Source: Shinella sp. SUS2 (lineage in GTDB: Bacteria > Pseudomonadota > Alphaproteobacteria > Rhizobiales > Rhizobiaceae). From it: a DNA stretch of 64,000 bases. How positions within the stretch are numbered: the stretch's first letter is position 1; each line of letters starts with the position of its first letter. The stretch lies in the NCBI RefSeq assembly GCF_001262505.1, contig NZ_KQ410732.1, forward strand, positions 1-64,000, read 5' to 3'. The position numbers and the translations under genes are program-made. Of the stretch, positions 19,568-28,329 are shown piece after piece. Under the pieces are notes generated by a model. That model searched no databases. It was not told where the DNA came from and saw only the letters and a program-made list of their open reading frames with translations.

Positions 19568-19600
19568 GGCGGCCTTCCTCCCACGGGATAGGCCGCCTTC
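19568..19600 (+). terminator. Possible terminator hairpin after the SDR gene
   Basis: GGCGGCC (19568-19574) can pair with GGCCGCC (19591-19597) across a 16-base loop in the gap between two convergent genes. The following T content is low, so function as an intrinsic terminator is uncertain. Confidence 0.35.
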
Positions 19601-19643
19601 TGTCCGCCGGGATGGTCGTGGCGGCGCATTCCGGTTTTCGGGA

Positions 19644-20681
19644 TCACACGAGGTTGCTGACGGGAGCGGTGCTCTCGCGGACGATGATCTCGACCGGCAG
19701 GATCGTCTCCGCGGGGATGTCCTCCGCCTTTTCGCCATTCATGAGTTGCAGCAGCACGGTGGCCGCGGTCTGGCCGGCACTGTGCTGGAGGATGCGGACG
19801 GTCGTCAACCGGGGGCGGATGAGGTCGAGAAACGGCATGTCGTTGAAGCCGGTGACGGAAACCTCACGCGGGCAGTCGATGCCGCGCTCGCGCAACTCGT
19901 CGATCGCGCCCAGTGCAAGACGGTCGTTGGCGCACAGGACGGCCGTGAATTTCCGGCCCGGTACCAGGAGATCCCGGATGCAGCGTGCGCCTTCCTGCTC
20001 GTCGAAGCGCCGGGCGGTTGCCACGAGGTCGGGGCGGAACTCCAGTGAAAGGGCAGCAGCGGCGTTGCGGAAGGCGGCAAGGCGAAGCTGGCCGGTCGAC
20101 AGGTCCTGTGGACCGGCGAGATGGGCAATGTCGCGATGGCCGAGATCGCGCAGGTGGCGCAGCATCTCGCAGATGCCGGCGTCCTCGTCGTTGATGATAT
20201 AGGGAATCTGCGAGTTCTCGACCATGCGGTTCAGCGTCACCACCGGCAGGCCTTCGGCTGCGGCCCGCGCGATGGACGGATCGCTTCTCAACACGGCCGC
20301 GTGAATGATGCCATCGACGCCGCGGTCCCGCAGCACGTCGACAAGACGGCTTTCCCGATCCCGTTCGCTATCGGTGTTGACGATGATCGATGCGTAGCCC
20401 AGCGGCTCGAGAACGCTCTCGATACCGCGCAGGATAGGCGGAAAGATCACGTTGGTGATGTCGGGAATCATCACGCCGACGGTCATCGTGCGATTGGTCC
20501 GAAGCCCGGCGGCGATGCGGTTCGGCCGATATCCCAGGGCATCCGCCGCAGCCTGGATGCGGCTAGCAACCTCTTCCGTGATCGACTTGCGCTCCACAGG
20601 ATCAAGCGCCCGGGAGACGGTGGATACGTGTACGCCTGTCTCCCGGGCGATATCCTTCAGCGTAACCCGTTTCTGCCGCAT
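19644..20681 (-). CDS. LacI family transcriptional regulator
   Basis: A 345-residue LacI-type repressor. The N-terminal helix-turn-helix (residues about 5-55; LKDIARETGVHVSTVSRAL) and hinge are followed by a periplasmic-binding-like sensor domain (GVMIPDITNVIFPP, GVDGIIHAAV, TGFNDMPF). It lies divergent from the long catabolic gene run beginning at 20998. Two near-identical operators 55 bp apart sit between them, a spacing that could support looping. It probably represses the whole importer/catabolic operon until a ligand binds. The ligand is unknown. Confidence 0.92.
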   Translation of the reverse strand: MRQKRVTLKDIARETGVHVSTVSRALDPVERKSITEEVASRIQAAADALGYRPNRIAAGLRTNRTMTVGVMIPDITNVIFPPILRGIESVLEPLGYASIIVNTDSERDRESRLVDVLRDRGVDGIIHAAVLRSDPSIARAAAEGLPVVTLNRMVENSQIPYIINDEDAGICEMLRHLRDLGHRDIAHLAGPQDLSTGQLRLAAFRNAAAALSLEFRPDLVATARRFDEQEGARCIRDLLVPGRKFTAVLCANDRLALGAIDELRERGIDCPREVSVTGFNDMPFLDLIRPRLTTVRILQHSAGQTAATVLLQLMNGEKAEDIPAETILPVEIIVRESTAPVSNLV

Positions 20682-20728
20682 CTGATCCCCTCTGATTTTT
20701 CCATATTAGCAGATGACGGATGGCGCAC

Positions 20729-20740
20729 GCAATCGTTTGC
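20729..20740. promoter_or_regulatory. LacI-type operator O1
   Basis: GCAATCGTTTGC differs from a perfect palindrome at one position, with the central CG typical of LacI-family operators. It lies 48 bases upstream of the LacI gene start and is repeated at 20784. Confidence 0.7.
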
Positions 20741-20783
20741 GAAAATCCTTGACCAAACGCAAGTGCCATGATACCTCATCTTC

Positions 20784-20795
20784 GCAATCGATTGC
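20784..20795. promoter_or_regulatory. LacI-type operator O2
   Basis: GCAATCGATTGC is a perfect 12-bp palindrome. Its centre is 55 bp from that of the site at 20729, and the two share 11 of 12 bases. The rest of the gap, to 20997, appears to be leader sequence for the ABC importer operon; I see no gene in it. Confidence 0.8.
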
Positions 20796-20997
20796 ATGAG
20801 CACTTGGAGGAGAGCTCCTGCATCGGGCAGATACCGGTTCGTCGTGGAGGGCGGCCGGGAAAATACCCCTAATGATCCCGGACGGGGAATGCGGCAGCGT
20901 CCGCTGGGCTTCCTTTACCGGGCACGAAATTCAGCCGGGCTCCCCGCGGTGGGCGCCCGGTCGCGGATACAATCGATCGCTAACGGGAGGAAGGCGT

Positions 20998-22275
20998 ATG
21001 AGATTGAATACATTGCTCGCGGCAACGGCCGCTGTGGCGATTACGGCCAGTGCGGCCCATGCGGAAAATCTGAGGATAGGCGCTTCGCTGCCGATTACCG
21101 GGGGACTCTCGGTCAGTGGCGAAAAACACAAGCGGGGCTACGAACTCTGCACGAAACTGATCAACGAAGCCGGCGGCATTCTCGGCCGGCAGGTCGAGCT
21201 GATCGTCAGCGACAACCGGTCCGACACGGCGACCGCGATCAACCAGTACGAACGTTTCATCAATGTCGACAAGGTCGAGGCGGTATATGGCACGTTTTCG
21301 AGCCGCCTGACCTTCCCGGTCGCCAGCATCCTTTCGAAATACAACATGGTGCACGCCATTCCCTCGGGCGGGGCGCTGCGCATCTACGAGCAGGGCTACA
21401 AGAACCTGTTCTACTTCCAGGTCAACGCCGCCGAATATACCGGCAAGGACGTGGCCGCGGTGATCAAGCAGCTCATTCCGGCCGGCGAAGCGCCGAAGAG
21501 CGTGGCCGTGGTTTCAGCGGACGACTTCTTCGCCAATGCCATCGAGGCGGGTCTGCTCGGGCAGAAGGTGAAGGACCCGGCGACCGACAAGGAGATCGCC
21601 GATCTGGCACCCGGCTACCTCGCGGATGCGGGTATCGAGGTCCTGATGAAGGAGAAGTGGCCGGAGGAAGGCTTCAACGACTGGCTGAACCTTGCCAATT
21701 CGGTCAAGCGCTCCGGTGCCGAGATGGTCATCGGCCTCACGGCCTCGGCGGAAGAAGCGGTACAGTTGACCCGCAGCCTCAAGACCGTCGGCGCCACCCC
21801 CAAGCTGGTCTATCTCAGCCAGGGAGCGCAGACGGAGTTCATCGAGGGCGTCGGCAAGGAAGCGGCCGATGGCGTGCTGATCCACACCACCTGGCACAAG
21901 GACGTGCCGTTCGAGAGCACGCTGGCCGGCAAGCCGTTCAACAACGCTGACTTCGTCAAGGCCTTCACCGCCGAATACAGTGTCGAACCGGACGAGGACA
22001 GCGCCATTCCGTTCGCAGTCTGCCAGGGTATCGAGCAGGCGATCCTCGGAGCGGGGACCACCGACAATGCCAAGATGGGCGAATGGCTGCATGCGCGCAC
22101 CAAGGAGGACCCGGTCCGCACGGTGCTCGGCCGCTTCTCCTGGGATGACGTCGGCCTGCCGGTGGAGAAGTCCCACATCATGACGCAGTGGCAGGATGGC
22201 AGCCTGAAGTTCGTCTACCCCACGGGCGAATTCGAGGGCGTATCGCCGTTCAGCTATCCCAAGAACGGGTTCTGA
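20998..22275 (+). CDS. ABC transporter substrate-binding protein (branched-chain/aromatic type)
   Basis: A 425-residue periplasmic receptor of the Leu/Ile/Val (Peripla_BP_6) type. A signal peptide ends around AAHA (residue 22). The mature part shows IGASLPITGGLSVSG and the EAGGILGRQVELIVSDN pattern typical of the family. Related receptors in catabolic clusters bind aromatic acids, amides or urea. It opens the operon under the twin LacI operators and is followed by two ATPases and two permeases. An AGGAGG-like site (GGGAGGAAGG) precedes the ATG. Confidence 0.92.
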   Translation: MRLNTLLAATAAVAITASAAHAENLRIGASLPITGGLSVSGEKHKRGYELCTKLINEAGGILGRQVELIVSDNRSDTATAINQYERFINVDKVEAVYGTFSSRLTFPVASILSKYNMVHAIPSGGALRIYEQGYKNLFYFQVNAAEYTGKDVAAVIKQLIPAGEAPKSVAVVSADDFFANAIEAGLLGQKVKDPATDKEIADLAPGYLADAGIEVLMKEKWPEEGFNDWLNLANSVKRSGAEMVIGLTASAEEAVQLTRSLKTVGATPKLVYLSQGAQTEFIEGVGKEAADGVLIHTTWHKDVPFESTLAGKPFNNADFVKAFTAEYSVEPDEDSAIPFAVCQGIEQAILGAGTTDNAKMGEWLHARTKEDPVRTVLGRFSWDDVGLPVEKSHIMTQWQDGSLKFVYPTGEFEGVSPFSYPKNGF

Positions 22276-22361
22276 GAAGACAGGCAGTGGAGGGGTGCCC
22301 GTCCCGGGCATCCTTCCCGTCGCCGGCCATTGTCAGCGCAACTGCGAAAGGTAGATGGCGC

Positions 22362-23108
22362 ATGCTGGAAGTGAAGAACCTCTGTAAGCATTTCGGCGGC
22401 ATCAAGGCTGTCGACGGTGCGACGTTCACGGTTGAGAAAGGTGCGATCACCGCCCTGATCGGACCGAACGGCGCCGGAAAGACGACGGCGTTCAACTGCA
22501 TCAGCCGGACGGCGGCGCCGACATCCGGCGAGGTCTGGCTCGATGGCGAGCGGATCGACCACCTCCGGCCGCACAAGATCACGGCCAAGGGCCTCAGCCG
22601 GACGTTCCAGATCTCGCGCAACCTCGGCGACATGACGGTAATCGAGAATGTCATCGTTCAATCCCGGGTCGAGGGCCTGCGCGGCCTGTTCCGCCCCGCC
22701 ATGTCGCGGGAGGAGAAGGACAAGGCGATGTCGATCCTCGATTTTCTCGGCATCACCCGCATCGCCCACGAGGATGGTCACAATCTCTCCTACGGGCAGA
22801 AGAAGCTCATGGACCTCGCCGCACTTTTGATGTCCGACCCGAAGATCATCCTGCTCGACGAGCCGGCCGGCGGGGTTAACCCGTCGCTGATGGAAGAGAT
22901 CGTCGGCCATATCCGCGCGCTTAACGACAAGGGCCTGACGGTGCTGATCGTGGAGCACAACATGGACCTGATCATGCGCCTCTCGCACAAGGTCGTGGTC
23001 ATGGCGCACGGCAAGGTCATCTGCGCCGGCACGCCCGACGTCGTGCGCAGGGATCCCCACGTGCTGGATGCCTATCTCGGCGGCGTCCTGGAAGATGAGG
23101 CCGCCTGA
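22362..23108 (+). CDS. ABC transporter ATP-binding protein (LivG type)
   Basis: A 248-residue cytosolic ATPase of the branched-chain amino acid importer family. Walker A is GPNGAGKTT (about residue 34), the signature is LSYGQKKLMDLAALL, and Walker B is IILLDEPAGGVNP. The LSYGQ signature and the long insert between Walker A and the signature are characteristic of LivG. It forms the importer with the following ATPase and permeases; its stop and the next start overlap by one base (TGATG). Confidence 0.93.
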   Translation: MLEVKNLCKHFGGIKAVDGATFTVEKGAITALIGPNGAGKTTAFNCISRTAAPTSGEVWLDGERIDHLRPHKITAKGLSRTFQISRNLGDMTVIENVIVQSRVEGLRGLFRPAMSREEKDKAMSILDFLGITRIAHEDGHNLSYGQKKLMDLAALLMSDPKIILLDEPAGGVNPSLMEEIVGHIRALNDKGLTVLIVEHNMDLIMRLSHKVVVMAHGKVICAGTPDVVRRDPHVLDAYLGGVLEDEAA

Positions 23109-23836
23109 TGACGAAACTTCTTGAGGTCACCAACATCACCGCCGGCTACGGCGACGGCCCCGCCATCATCGATGGGGCGCATCTGACCGTCGAGCCCGGC
23201 AAGGTCCATTGCATCATCGGCCCCAACGGTGCCGGCAAGTCGACGCTGCTCAAGGCGATCTGCGGCATGCTGTCGATCCGCAAGGGCGACGTTCTGTTCA
23301 AGGGCGAGCGGCTGAACGGGCTGCGCCCAGACCAGATCCTGCGCAAGGGCATCTGTTTCGTGCCGCAGGAGCGGGCGCTGTTTGCGAAGATGACCGTGCG
23401 GGAGAACCTGCGCATGGGCGGTTTCATCCTTGACGACAAGAAGGAGCTGGAGCGCCGCATCGAAGGCATTCTCGAACGTTTCCCGATCCTTCGCGAGCGT
23501 GCCGACCAGCATGCCGGCACGATGTCCGGCGGCCAGCAGCAGACGCTCGCCATGGCCCGCACGCTCATCATCAAGCCGGACATCGTCATGCTGGACGAGC
23601 CGTCCCTCGGTCTTGCGCCGAAGGTCGTCCAGGAGATGTTCGACATCATGAAGATGATGTCGGCGGAAGGCGTCACCGTCCTCCTCGTCGAACAGAACGC
23701 GCTGATGGGGCTCAGGAACGCCGACTGGGGCGTGGTGCTCGATCTCGGCCGGACACTGTTCGAAGGCCCGGCCGCCACGGTGCTGGCCGATCCGCGCATC
23801 CAGGAACTCTACCTCGGCGGCAAGAAGGCCGCCTGA
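23108..23836 (+). CDS. ABC transporter ATP-binding protein (LivF type)
   Basis: A 242-residue ATPase, the second nucleotide-binding subunit of the importer. Walker A is GPNGAGKST, the signature is MSGGQQQTLAMAR, and Walker B is IVMLDEPSLGLAP, the last a hallmark of LivF proteins. The start overlaps the preceding stop by one base, and the permease gene follows after 12 bases. Confidence 0.93.
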   Translation: MTKLLEVTNITAGYGDGPAIIDGAHLTVEPGKVHCIIGPNGAGKSTLLKAICGMLSIRKGDVLFKGERLNGLRPDQILRKGICFVPQERALFAKMTVRENLRMGGFILDDKKELERRIEGILERFPILRERADQHAGTMSGGQQQTLAMARTLIIKPDIVMLDEPSLGLAPKVVQEMFDIMKMMSAEGVTVLLVEQNALMGLRNADWGVVLDLGRTLFEGPAATVLADPRIQELYLGGKKAA

Positions 23837-23848
23837 CGAGGAACAGAC

Positions 23849-24727
23849 ATGGCAGAGATATTGCAGATACTGATCCTGGGCCTGGCGCTTGGCGGCGTCA
23901 TCGCTCTCATGGGCTCCGGCCTGTCGCTTGTCTTCGGCGTGATGCGCATCGTCAATCTCGCCCATCCCGCGCTGATCATCGGCGGCGCCTACATCACCTA
24001 CCTGGCGTTCAAGACGTTCGGTATCGACCCGATCGCCATGCTGCCCGTCGCGGCCGTTGCGATGGCGGCCGTCGGCGTGGTGCTCTACCGGCTGCTGTTC
24101 CAGCGAGAGACCAAGAGCGCCAAATACTCCGAGATGACCGTGCTGCTCACCTTCGCGCTGGCGATGATGGTGGAGGGGCTGCTTGGTGGCCTGTTCACAA
24201 ACACGCAGCGGGTGACGTCGCCCGACTACGCCACCGCGGCGTTCTTCATCGGCGACGTCTTCATCCCCAAGGGGCAGCTCTATGCCGGCCTCGTCTCGCT
24301 GGCGATTATCGCGGCGCTGTCCCTGTTCCTCAAATATTCGCGGCTCGGTTATGCCATCCGTGCCACGACGCAGAATCGCGAGGCGGCCGAACTCCTCGGC
24401 GTCAACGTACAGTTCATCAGCGTGCTTGCCTTTGCCATCGGCATCGGTCTTGCGGGCGCTGCAGGATCGCTGGTCAGCTTCGTGTTCAGCTTCTTTCCGG
24501 CCAAGCACTGGGAGTGGATCGCCATGCTGATGTCGGTGGTCGTTCTCGGCGGCATGGGCAGCATTCTCGGCACGGTGGTCGGCGCGCTGGTCTTGTCCGT
24601 CATCGCCGCCTTTGTCGGCACCTGGATCGGGGCGACCTGGTCGACGCTGACCTTCTTCCTCGCCCTTTTCATCATTCTGCTGGTTCGGCCACAGGGCCTG
24701 TTCGGCGAAAAACCGGAGATGGCATGA
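23849..24727 (+). CDS. Branched-chain-type ABC transporter permease (LivH type)
   Basis: A 292-residue inner-membrane permease with about eight membrane segments. Family features include the early GLSLVFGVMRIVNLAHPA motif and GYAIRATTQNREAAELLGV, the cytoplasmic loop that contacts the ATPase. It pairs with the next permease to form the channel. The stop overlaps the start of the next gene (ATGA). Confidence 0.92.
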   Translation: MAEILQILILGLALGGVIALMGSGLSLVFGVMRIVNLAHPALIIGGAYITYLAFKTFGIDPIAMLPVAAVAMAAVGVVLYRLLFQRETKSAKYSEMTVLLTFALAMMVEGLLGGLFTNTQRVTSPDYATAAFFIGDVFIPKGQLYAGLVSLAIIAALSLFLKYSRLGYAIRATTQNREAAELLGVNVQFISVLAFAIGIGLAGAAGSLVSFVFSFFPAKHWEWIAMLMSVVVLGGMGSILGTVVGALVLSVIAAFVGTWIGATWSTLTFFLALFIILLVRPQGLFGEKPEMA

Positions 24728-25770
24728 TGGCCGTTACCCTTCAGGATTCCAGCGCCAGCGCTGTCATCGAGGCGCGCCGCGCCCACAACGAGAAACTGTC
24801 GCGCAAGGCGGACCAGACCCGCGCGACCTGGTTCCCGCTCACCTTGCTTGCGCTGCTCGCCGCACTGCCGCTGCTGCAATTTACCGGGAACTACAATTAC
24901 GTCTTGCACCTGGTGCTGTTCACCGCCTCCTACGTCGCCATGGCCTCGGGCTGGAACATCCTCGGCGGCTTTGCCGGTTACGTCTCGCTCGGCCACGCGG
25001 TGTTCTTCGGCGTCGGGGGGTATTTCTCCGGCATGCTTCTGGCGCGCTACGGCATTTCCACGCTGATCACCGCGCCGATTGCCGGCCTCGTTGCCGCAGC
25101 CCTCGGCTATGCCGTCGGCATGGTCACGCTCAAGGTACGCGGCCCGAGCTTCATCATCTCGTCGATCGCCCTTTTGATGATCGCCCGTATCCTGTTCGAC
25201 AACTGGCACTTCATCGGTGGTGCCAACGGTCTCACCCTGCCGCCGAACGACCTGTCGGTGCAGTGGGCGAAGGTACCGTACTACTATGCCATGCTGGCGA
25301 TCGCGGCCTTCACCGTATGGTCGGCCTACAAGATCAAGCACTCCAAGTTCGGCCTTGGTCTGCGGGCTCTCTCCAAGGACGAGATCAAGGCGGAAAGCGC
25401 CGGCATCGACACGCGCTTCTACAAGGTTTCGGCTTTCGCACTCTCGGCCTTCTTCGTCGGCATGGCGGGTGCGGTATGGGGCGAGTACCTCACCTATCTC
25501 CGGCCGAACATTTTCCTGCTCATCCTGATCTCGGCCAACATGGTGCTGATGTGCATCCTCGGCGGCAAGGGCACGATCGCCGGACCGGTGATCGGCGCGG
25601 TCCTCATCGTCGCGCTCAACGAGCTCTTCGTCGCCACCATGGGGGCATCCGAAATCAACATCCTCGGCACCGGCCTGGTGATGGCGCTCGGCCTGATCTT
25701 CTTCCCGCTTGGACTGGTCGGGACCCTCGCCAGAAGCGGAAGGCTGCCGCGCGTCCTCAACTGGGACTAG
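24724..25770 (+). CDS. Branched-chain-type ABC transporter permease (LivM type)
   Basis: A 348-residue permease with an extended hydrophilic N-terminus (about 35 residues) before the membrane core. GWNILGGFAGYVSLGHAVFFG is the LivM motif, and LGLRALSKDEIKAESAGID is the ATPase-contact loop. Two consecutive ATG codons at 24724 and 24727 both fit. It completes the five-part importer whose likely cargo is the substrate of the enzymes that follow. Confidence 0.92.
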   Translation: MMAVTLQDSSASAVIEARRAHNEKLSRKADQTRATWFPLTLLALLAALPLLQFTGNYNYVLHLVLFTASYVAMASGWNILGGFAGYVSLGHAVFFGVGGYFSGMLLARYGISTLITAPIAGLVAAALGYAVGMVTLKVRGPSFIISSIALLMIARILFDNWHFIGGANGLTLPPNDLSVQWAKVPYYYAMLAIAAFTVWSAYKIKHSKFGLGLRALSKDEIKAESAGIDTRFYKVSAFALSAFFVGMAGAVWGEYLTYLRPNIFLLILISANMVLMCILGGKGTIAGPVIGAVLIVALNELFVATMGASEINILGTGLVMALGLIFFPLGLVGTLARSGRLPRVLNWD

Positions 25771-25833
25771 CCGGGCACCGCACGGCCCGACATCAGAGAA
25801 GACGGCTCGTATCATCAACGAGAGGAAACCGAC

Positions 25834-26619
25834 ATGCCCGAATTCGTGCTTTACAACGCGCCGCAGTCCACATGCAGCCAGCGGGTTCGCTATGTCCTTC
25901 ACGCCAAGGGCAAGGCCTTCGAGGAACACAAGCTCGATCTCTTCAAAGGGGATCAGCTGAAGCCGGAATATCTCGCGATCAACCCCAATGGCGTGGTCCC
26001 GACCCTGCTGCATGACGGTGCCCCGGTCACCGATTCCGCCGTCATCATGGAGTATCTGGAGGATATCCTCGGCGGCTTGGCACCGCTGAGGCCCGGCGAT
26101 CCGCTCAAGGTGGCGGAGATGCGCGCGATGATGCGTTTCATCGACGAGGTGCCGACACCGGCGATCCGCGTGCCGTCGTACAATCTGGCTTTCCTGCCGC
26201 ACTTCCAGGCGATGGGCGATGAAGAGTTCCAGGCGTTGTGCGACAGCAAACCCCTGCGCCGCGAGTTCCTCATGAAGATGGGGCGCACGGGGTTCCCGAA
26301 AGCCGAGATGGACGAGGCCCTGGCACGTCTGCAGCGCGGCATCGACCGCATGGCGGCCTGGCTTGCAGCCAGCGGCGGGCCCTGGCTGATGGGCGCGGAC
26401 CTCAGCCTTGCCGATATCGCGATCATGCCCGTCATCGTGCGGATGGACGATATCCGGCTTTCCGGCACATGGCATGGCGCCCCGGCGATTGGCCGCTGGC
26501 TCGAGAGGATCCGGGAAACGCCCGCCTTTTCAGCGACCTATTACCACGGGTCGTTGTTGACCGAAAAATACCCACACCTCAAGGCCGGCGCGAAGCAGCC
26601 CGAGCCCGTGAATGCCTGA
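25834..26619 (+). CDS. Glutathione S-transferase family protein
   Basis: A 261-residue cytosolic GST: an N-terminal thioredoxin-like domain (residues about 1-80; APQSTCSQRVRYVL, NPNGVVPTL, DSAVIMEYLE) and an all-helical C-terminal domain (about 95-240, ending in LADIAIMPVI). In aromatic catabolic clusters, such enzymes isomerise ring-cleavage products (maleylacetoacetate or maleylpyruvate type) or break ethers. The ribosome-binding site GAGAGGAAA precedes the ATG. Position between importer and ring-cleavage dioxygenase supports a catabolic role; the reaction is not determined. Confidence 0.88.
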   Translation: MPEFVLYNAPQSTCSQRVRYVLHAKGKAFEEHKLDLFKGDQLKPEYLAINPNGVVPTLLHDGAPVTDSAVIMEYLEDILGGLAPLRPGDPLKVAEMRAMMRFIDEVPTPAIRVPSYNLAFLPHFQAMGDEEFQALCDSKPLRREFLMKMGRTGFPKAEMDEALARLQRGIDRMAAWLAASGGPWLMGADLSLADIAIMPVIVRMDDIRLSGTWHGAPAIGRWLERIRETPAFSATYYHGSLLTEKYPHLKAGAKQPEPVNA

Positions 26620-26637
26620 ACGCAGTGGAGGATCATC

Positions 26638-27564
26638 ATGGACTATATCAGCAGCCCCCCCAAGCTCATCACGAAGGAAGCGGATGTCACACCCACGGTG
26701 CTTGCGGCGATGGCGAACACCGACAATCCGCGGCTGAAGGAAGTCATGACCGTGCTGGTGGAACACCTTCACCAGTTCATTCTCAAAACCCGCCCGACCG
26801 AGGAGGAGTTCGAATATGCGCTGCGTTGGATCGTCGAGATCGGTCAGCTGACGAACGAGTTCCACAACGAGGTGGTGCTTGCCGCCGACGTGGTCGGCGC
26901 ATCGACGCTGATCGACCTCATCAACAATGATGGCATGCAGGGCGAGACGATGTCGGCGCTGCTCGGTCCGTTCTACCGCGGCGGCGCGCCAATCTGCACC
27001 AATGGCGACTGCATCGCGCGCTCGCAAACGCCCGGCGCCACGCTCTTCTTCTCCGGCAGGGTGATCGGGGTCGACGGCGCGCCGGTCGCCGGTGCCGTGC
27101 TCGATGTGTGGCAGGCGTCCCCCGTGGGTCTCTACGAGAACCAGGACGAGACCCAGGAGGACTGCAACCTTCGCGGCAAGTTCACGAGCGAGGCCGATGG
27201 GCGGTATCATTTCCGCTCGGTGAAGCCGGCAGGCTATCCGGTGCCGACGGACGGTCCCGTCGGTGTGCTGCTGCGAGCCCAGAAGCGCGAGCCGATGCGG
27301 CCGGCGCACGTTCATTTCATCGTTTCAGCGCCGGGGCACAAGACCCTGATCACGCAGATCTTTTCCGACACGCCCGAGGCACTGGCAGCCGATGTCGTGT
27401 TCGGTGCCAAGCAGCAGATCGTCGGCAACTTCGTCATGCATACCGAGCCGCATCCCGATTATCCTGACGCGAGCCTGCCCTTCTACACCTGCGAATACGA
27501 TTTCAAGCTGGTGCCCGGTAAATCGACAATGCCTGTGCCGCCGATTTCGGGAAAGAAGAGCTGA
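26638..27564 (+). CDS. Intradiol ring-cleavage dioxygenase (hydroxyquinol/catechol 1,2-dioxygenase-like)
   Basis: A 308-residue non-haem Fe(III) dioxygenase with the N-terminal helical dimerisation domain (residues about 20-100) and the catalytic beta-sandwich. The four iron ligands are visible: Tyr166 (GLYEN), Tyr200 (PAGYP), His224 and His226 (PAHVHF). Spacing closely matches hydroxyquinol 1,2-dioxygenase (Tyr164, Tyr197, His221, His223 in the Nocardioides enzyme). It would open a catechol or hydroxyquinol ring between the hydroxyl groups, giving a muconate or maleylacetate. Substrate choice within the family is inference. Confidence 0.88.
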   Translation: MDYISSPPKLITKEADVTPTVLAAMANTDNPRLKEVMTVLVEHLHQFILKTRPTEEEFEYALRWIVEIGQLTNEFHNEVVLAADVVGASTLIDLINNDGMQGETMSALLGPFYRGGAPICTNGDCIARSQTPGATLFFSGRVIGVDGAPVAGAVLDVWQASPVGLYENQDETQEDCNLRGKFTSEADGRYHFRSVKPAGYPVPTDGPVGVLLRAQKREPMRPAHVHFIVSAPGHKTLITQIFSDTPEALAADVVFGAKQQIVGNFVMHTEPHPDYPDASLPFYTCEYDFKLVPGKSTMPVPPISGKKS

Positions 27565-27567
27565 TCC

Positions 27568-28329
27568 ATGGCCGCGCACAATTCCCATCAACCGCTTGAG
27601 GGCAAGGTGGCCGTCGTCGTCGGGGGCTCCGGTGGTATCGGCCGCGAGGCCTGCCGGATGCTCGCCGCCGCCGGTGCGGCCGTTGTCGTCGGCTACCGTT
27701 CGGGTAGGCAGAAGGCAGAGGAAATCGTCGCTGGACTTGCCGGCGAAGGCCATGTCGCGCTGCCGGTCTCGATCGAAGAGACCACGACGATCGAGGCGTT
27801 CCGGAATGCGGTGCTGGAGAGGCTTGGCCGAGCGGACATCCTCGTCAACACGGCAGGTGTCACGGAACCGGTGGCGCATGGCGATCTCGATGCCCTGACG
27901 GACGCGATGATCGACCGTATCTTCGTCAACAACTGGCGCGGCGTCTTCGCCACGATCCGCGCCTTCGCGCCGGCGCTGAAGGCGAGCGGTGACGGCCTGA
28001 TCGTCAACGTCTCGTCGATCGCCGCCTTCACCGGCATCGGCTCGAATGTCGCCTATTGCGGCGCCAAGGCGGGCGTCGACATCATGGCGAATTCGCTCGG
28101 CCGGGCGCTTGCCCCCGAAATCCGCGTCATGGTGGTGTCGCCCGGCGCCGTCGACACGCAGTTCGTCCCGGGCCGCGGCAAGGAGTTTGCCGACAAGGTC
28201 GCCGCGACCACTCCGCTCAAGCGGATCACCAGCCCGGCGGACGTCGCCGAGGCGATCGTCTCCTGCGCCACGCATTTGAAGTTCTCGACCGGCAGCCGGA
28301 TCGTCGTCGATGGAGGAAGGCACCTGTAA
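27568..28329 (+). CDS. SDR family oxidoreductase
   Basis: A 253-residue classical SDR. The cofactor site is VGGSGGIGREA (about residue 14), NTAG follows, and the catalytic Ser, Tyr and Lys lie in SSIAAF and YCGAK (about residue 165). The C-terminus GSRIVVDGGRHL is standard. It starts three bases after the dioxygenase stop and its own stop overlaps the BKACE start (TAATG). In this setting it probably handles a hydroxy/keto intermediate before or after ring cleavage. Confidence 0.9.
   Translation: MAAHNSHQPLEGKVAVVVGGSGGIGREACRMLAAAGAAVVVGYRSGRQKAEEIVAGLAGEGHVALPVSIEETTTIEAFRNAVLERLGRADILVNTAGVTEPVAHGDLDALTDAMIDRIFVNNWRGVFATIRAFAPALKASGDGLIVNVSSIAAFTGIGSNVAYCGAKAGVDIMANSLGRALAPEIRVMVVSPGAVDTQFVPGRGKEFADKVAATTPLKRITSPADVAEAIVSCATHLKFSTGSRIVVDGGRHL

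Noticed and set aside
24349..26475. Very long minus-strand open frame opposite the permease, GST and importer genes
   Set aside because: It lies antisense to well-supported genes and its product is Arg, His and Asp-rich without family motifs, a typical high-GC shadow. The same holds for long antisense frames at 43218-45356, 12559-13533 and 8127-9626.
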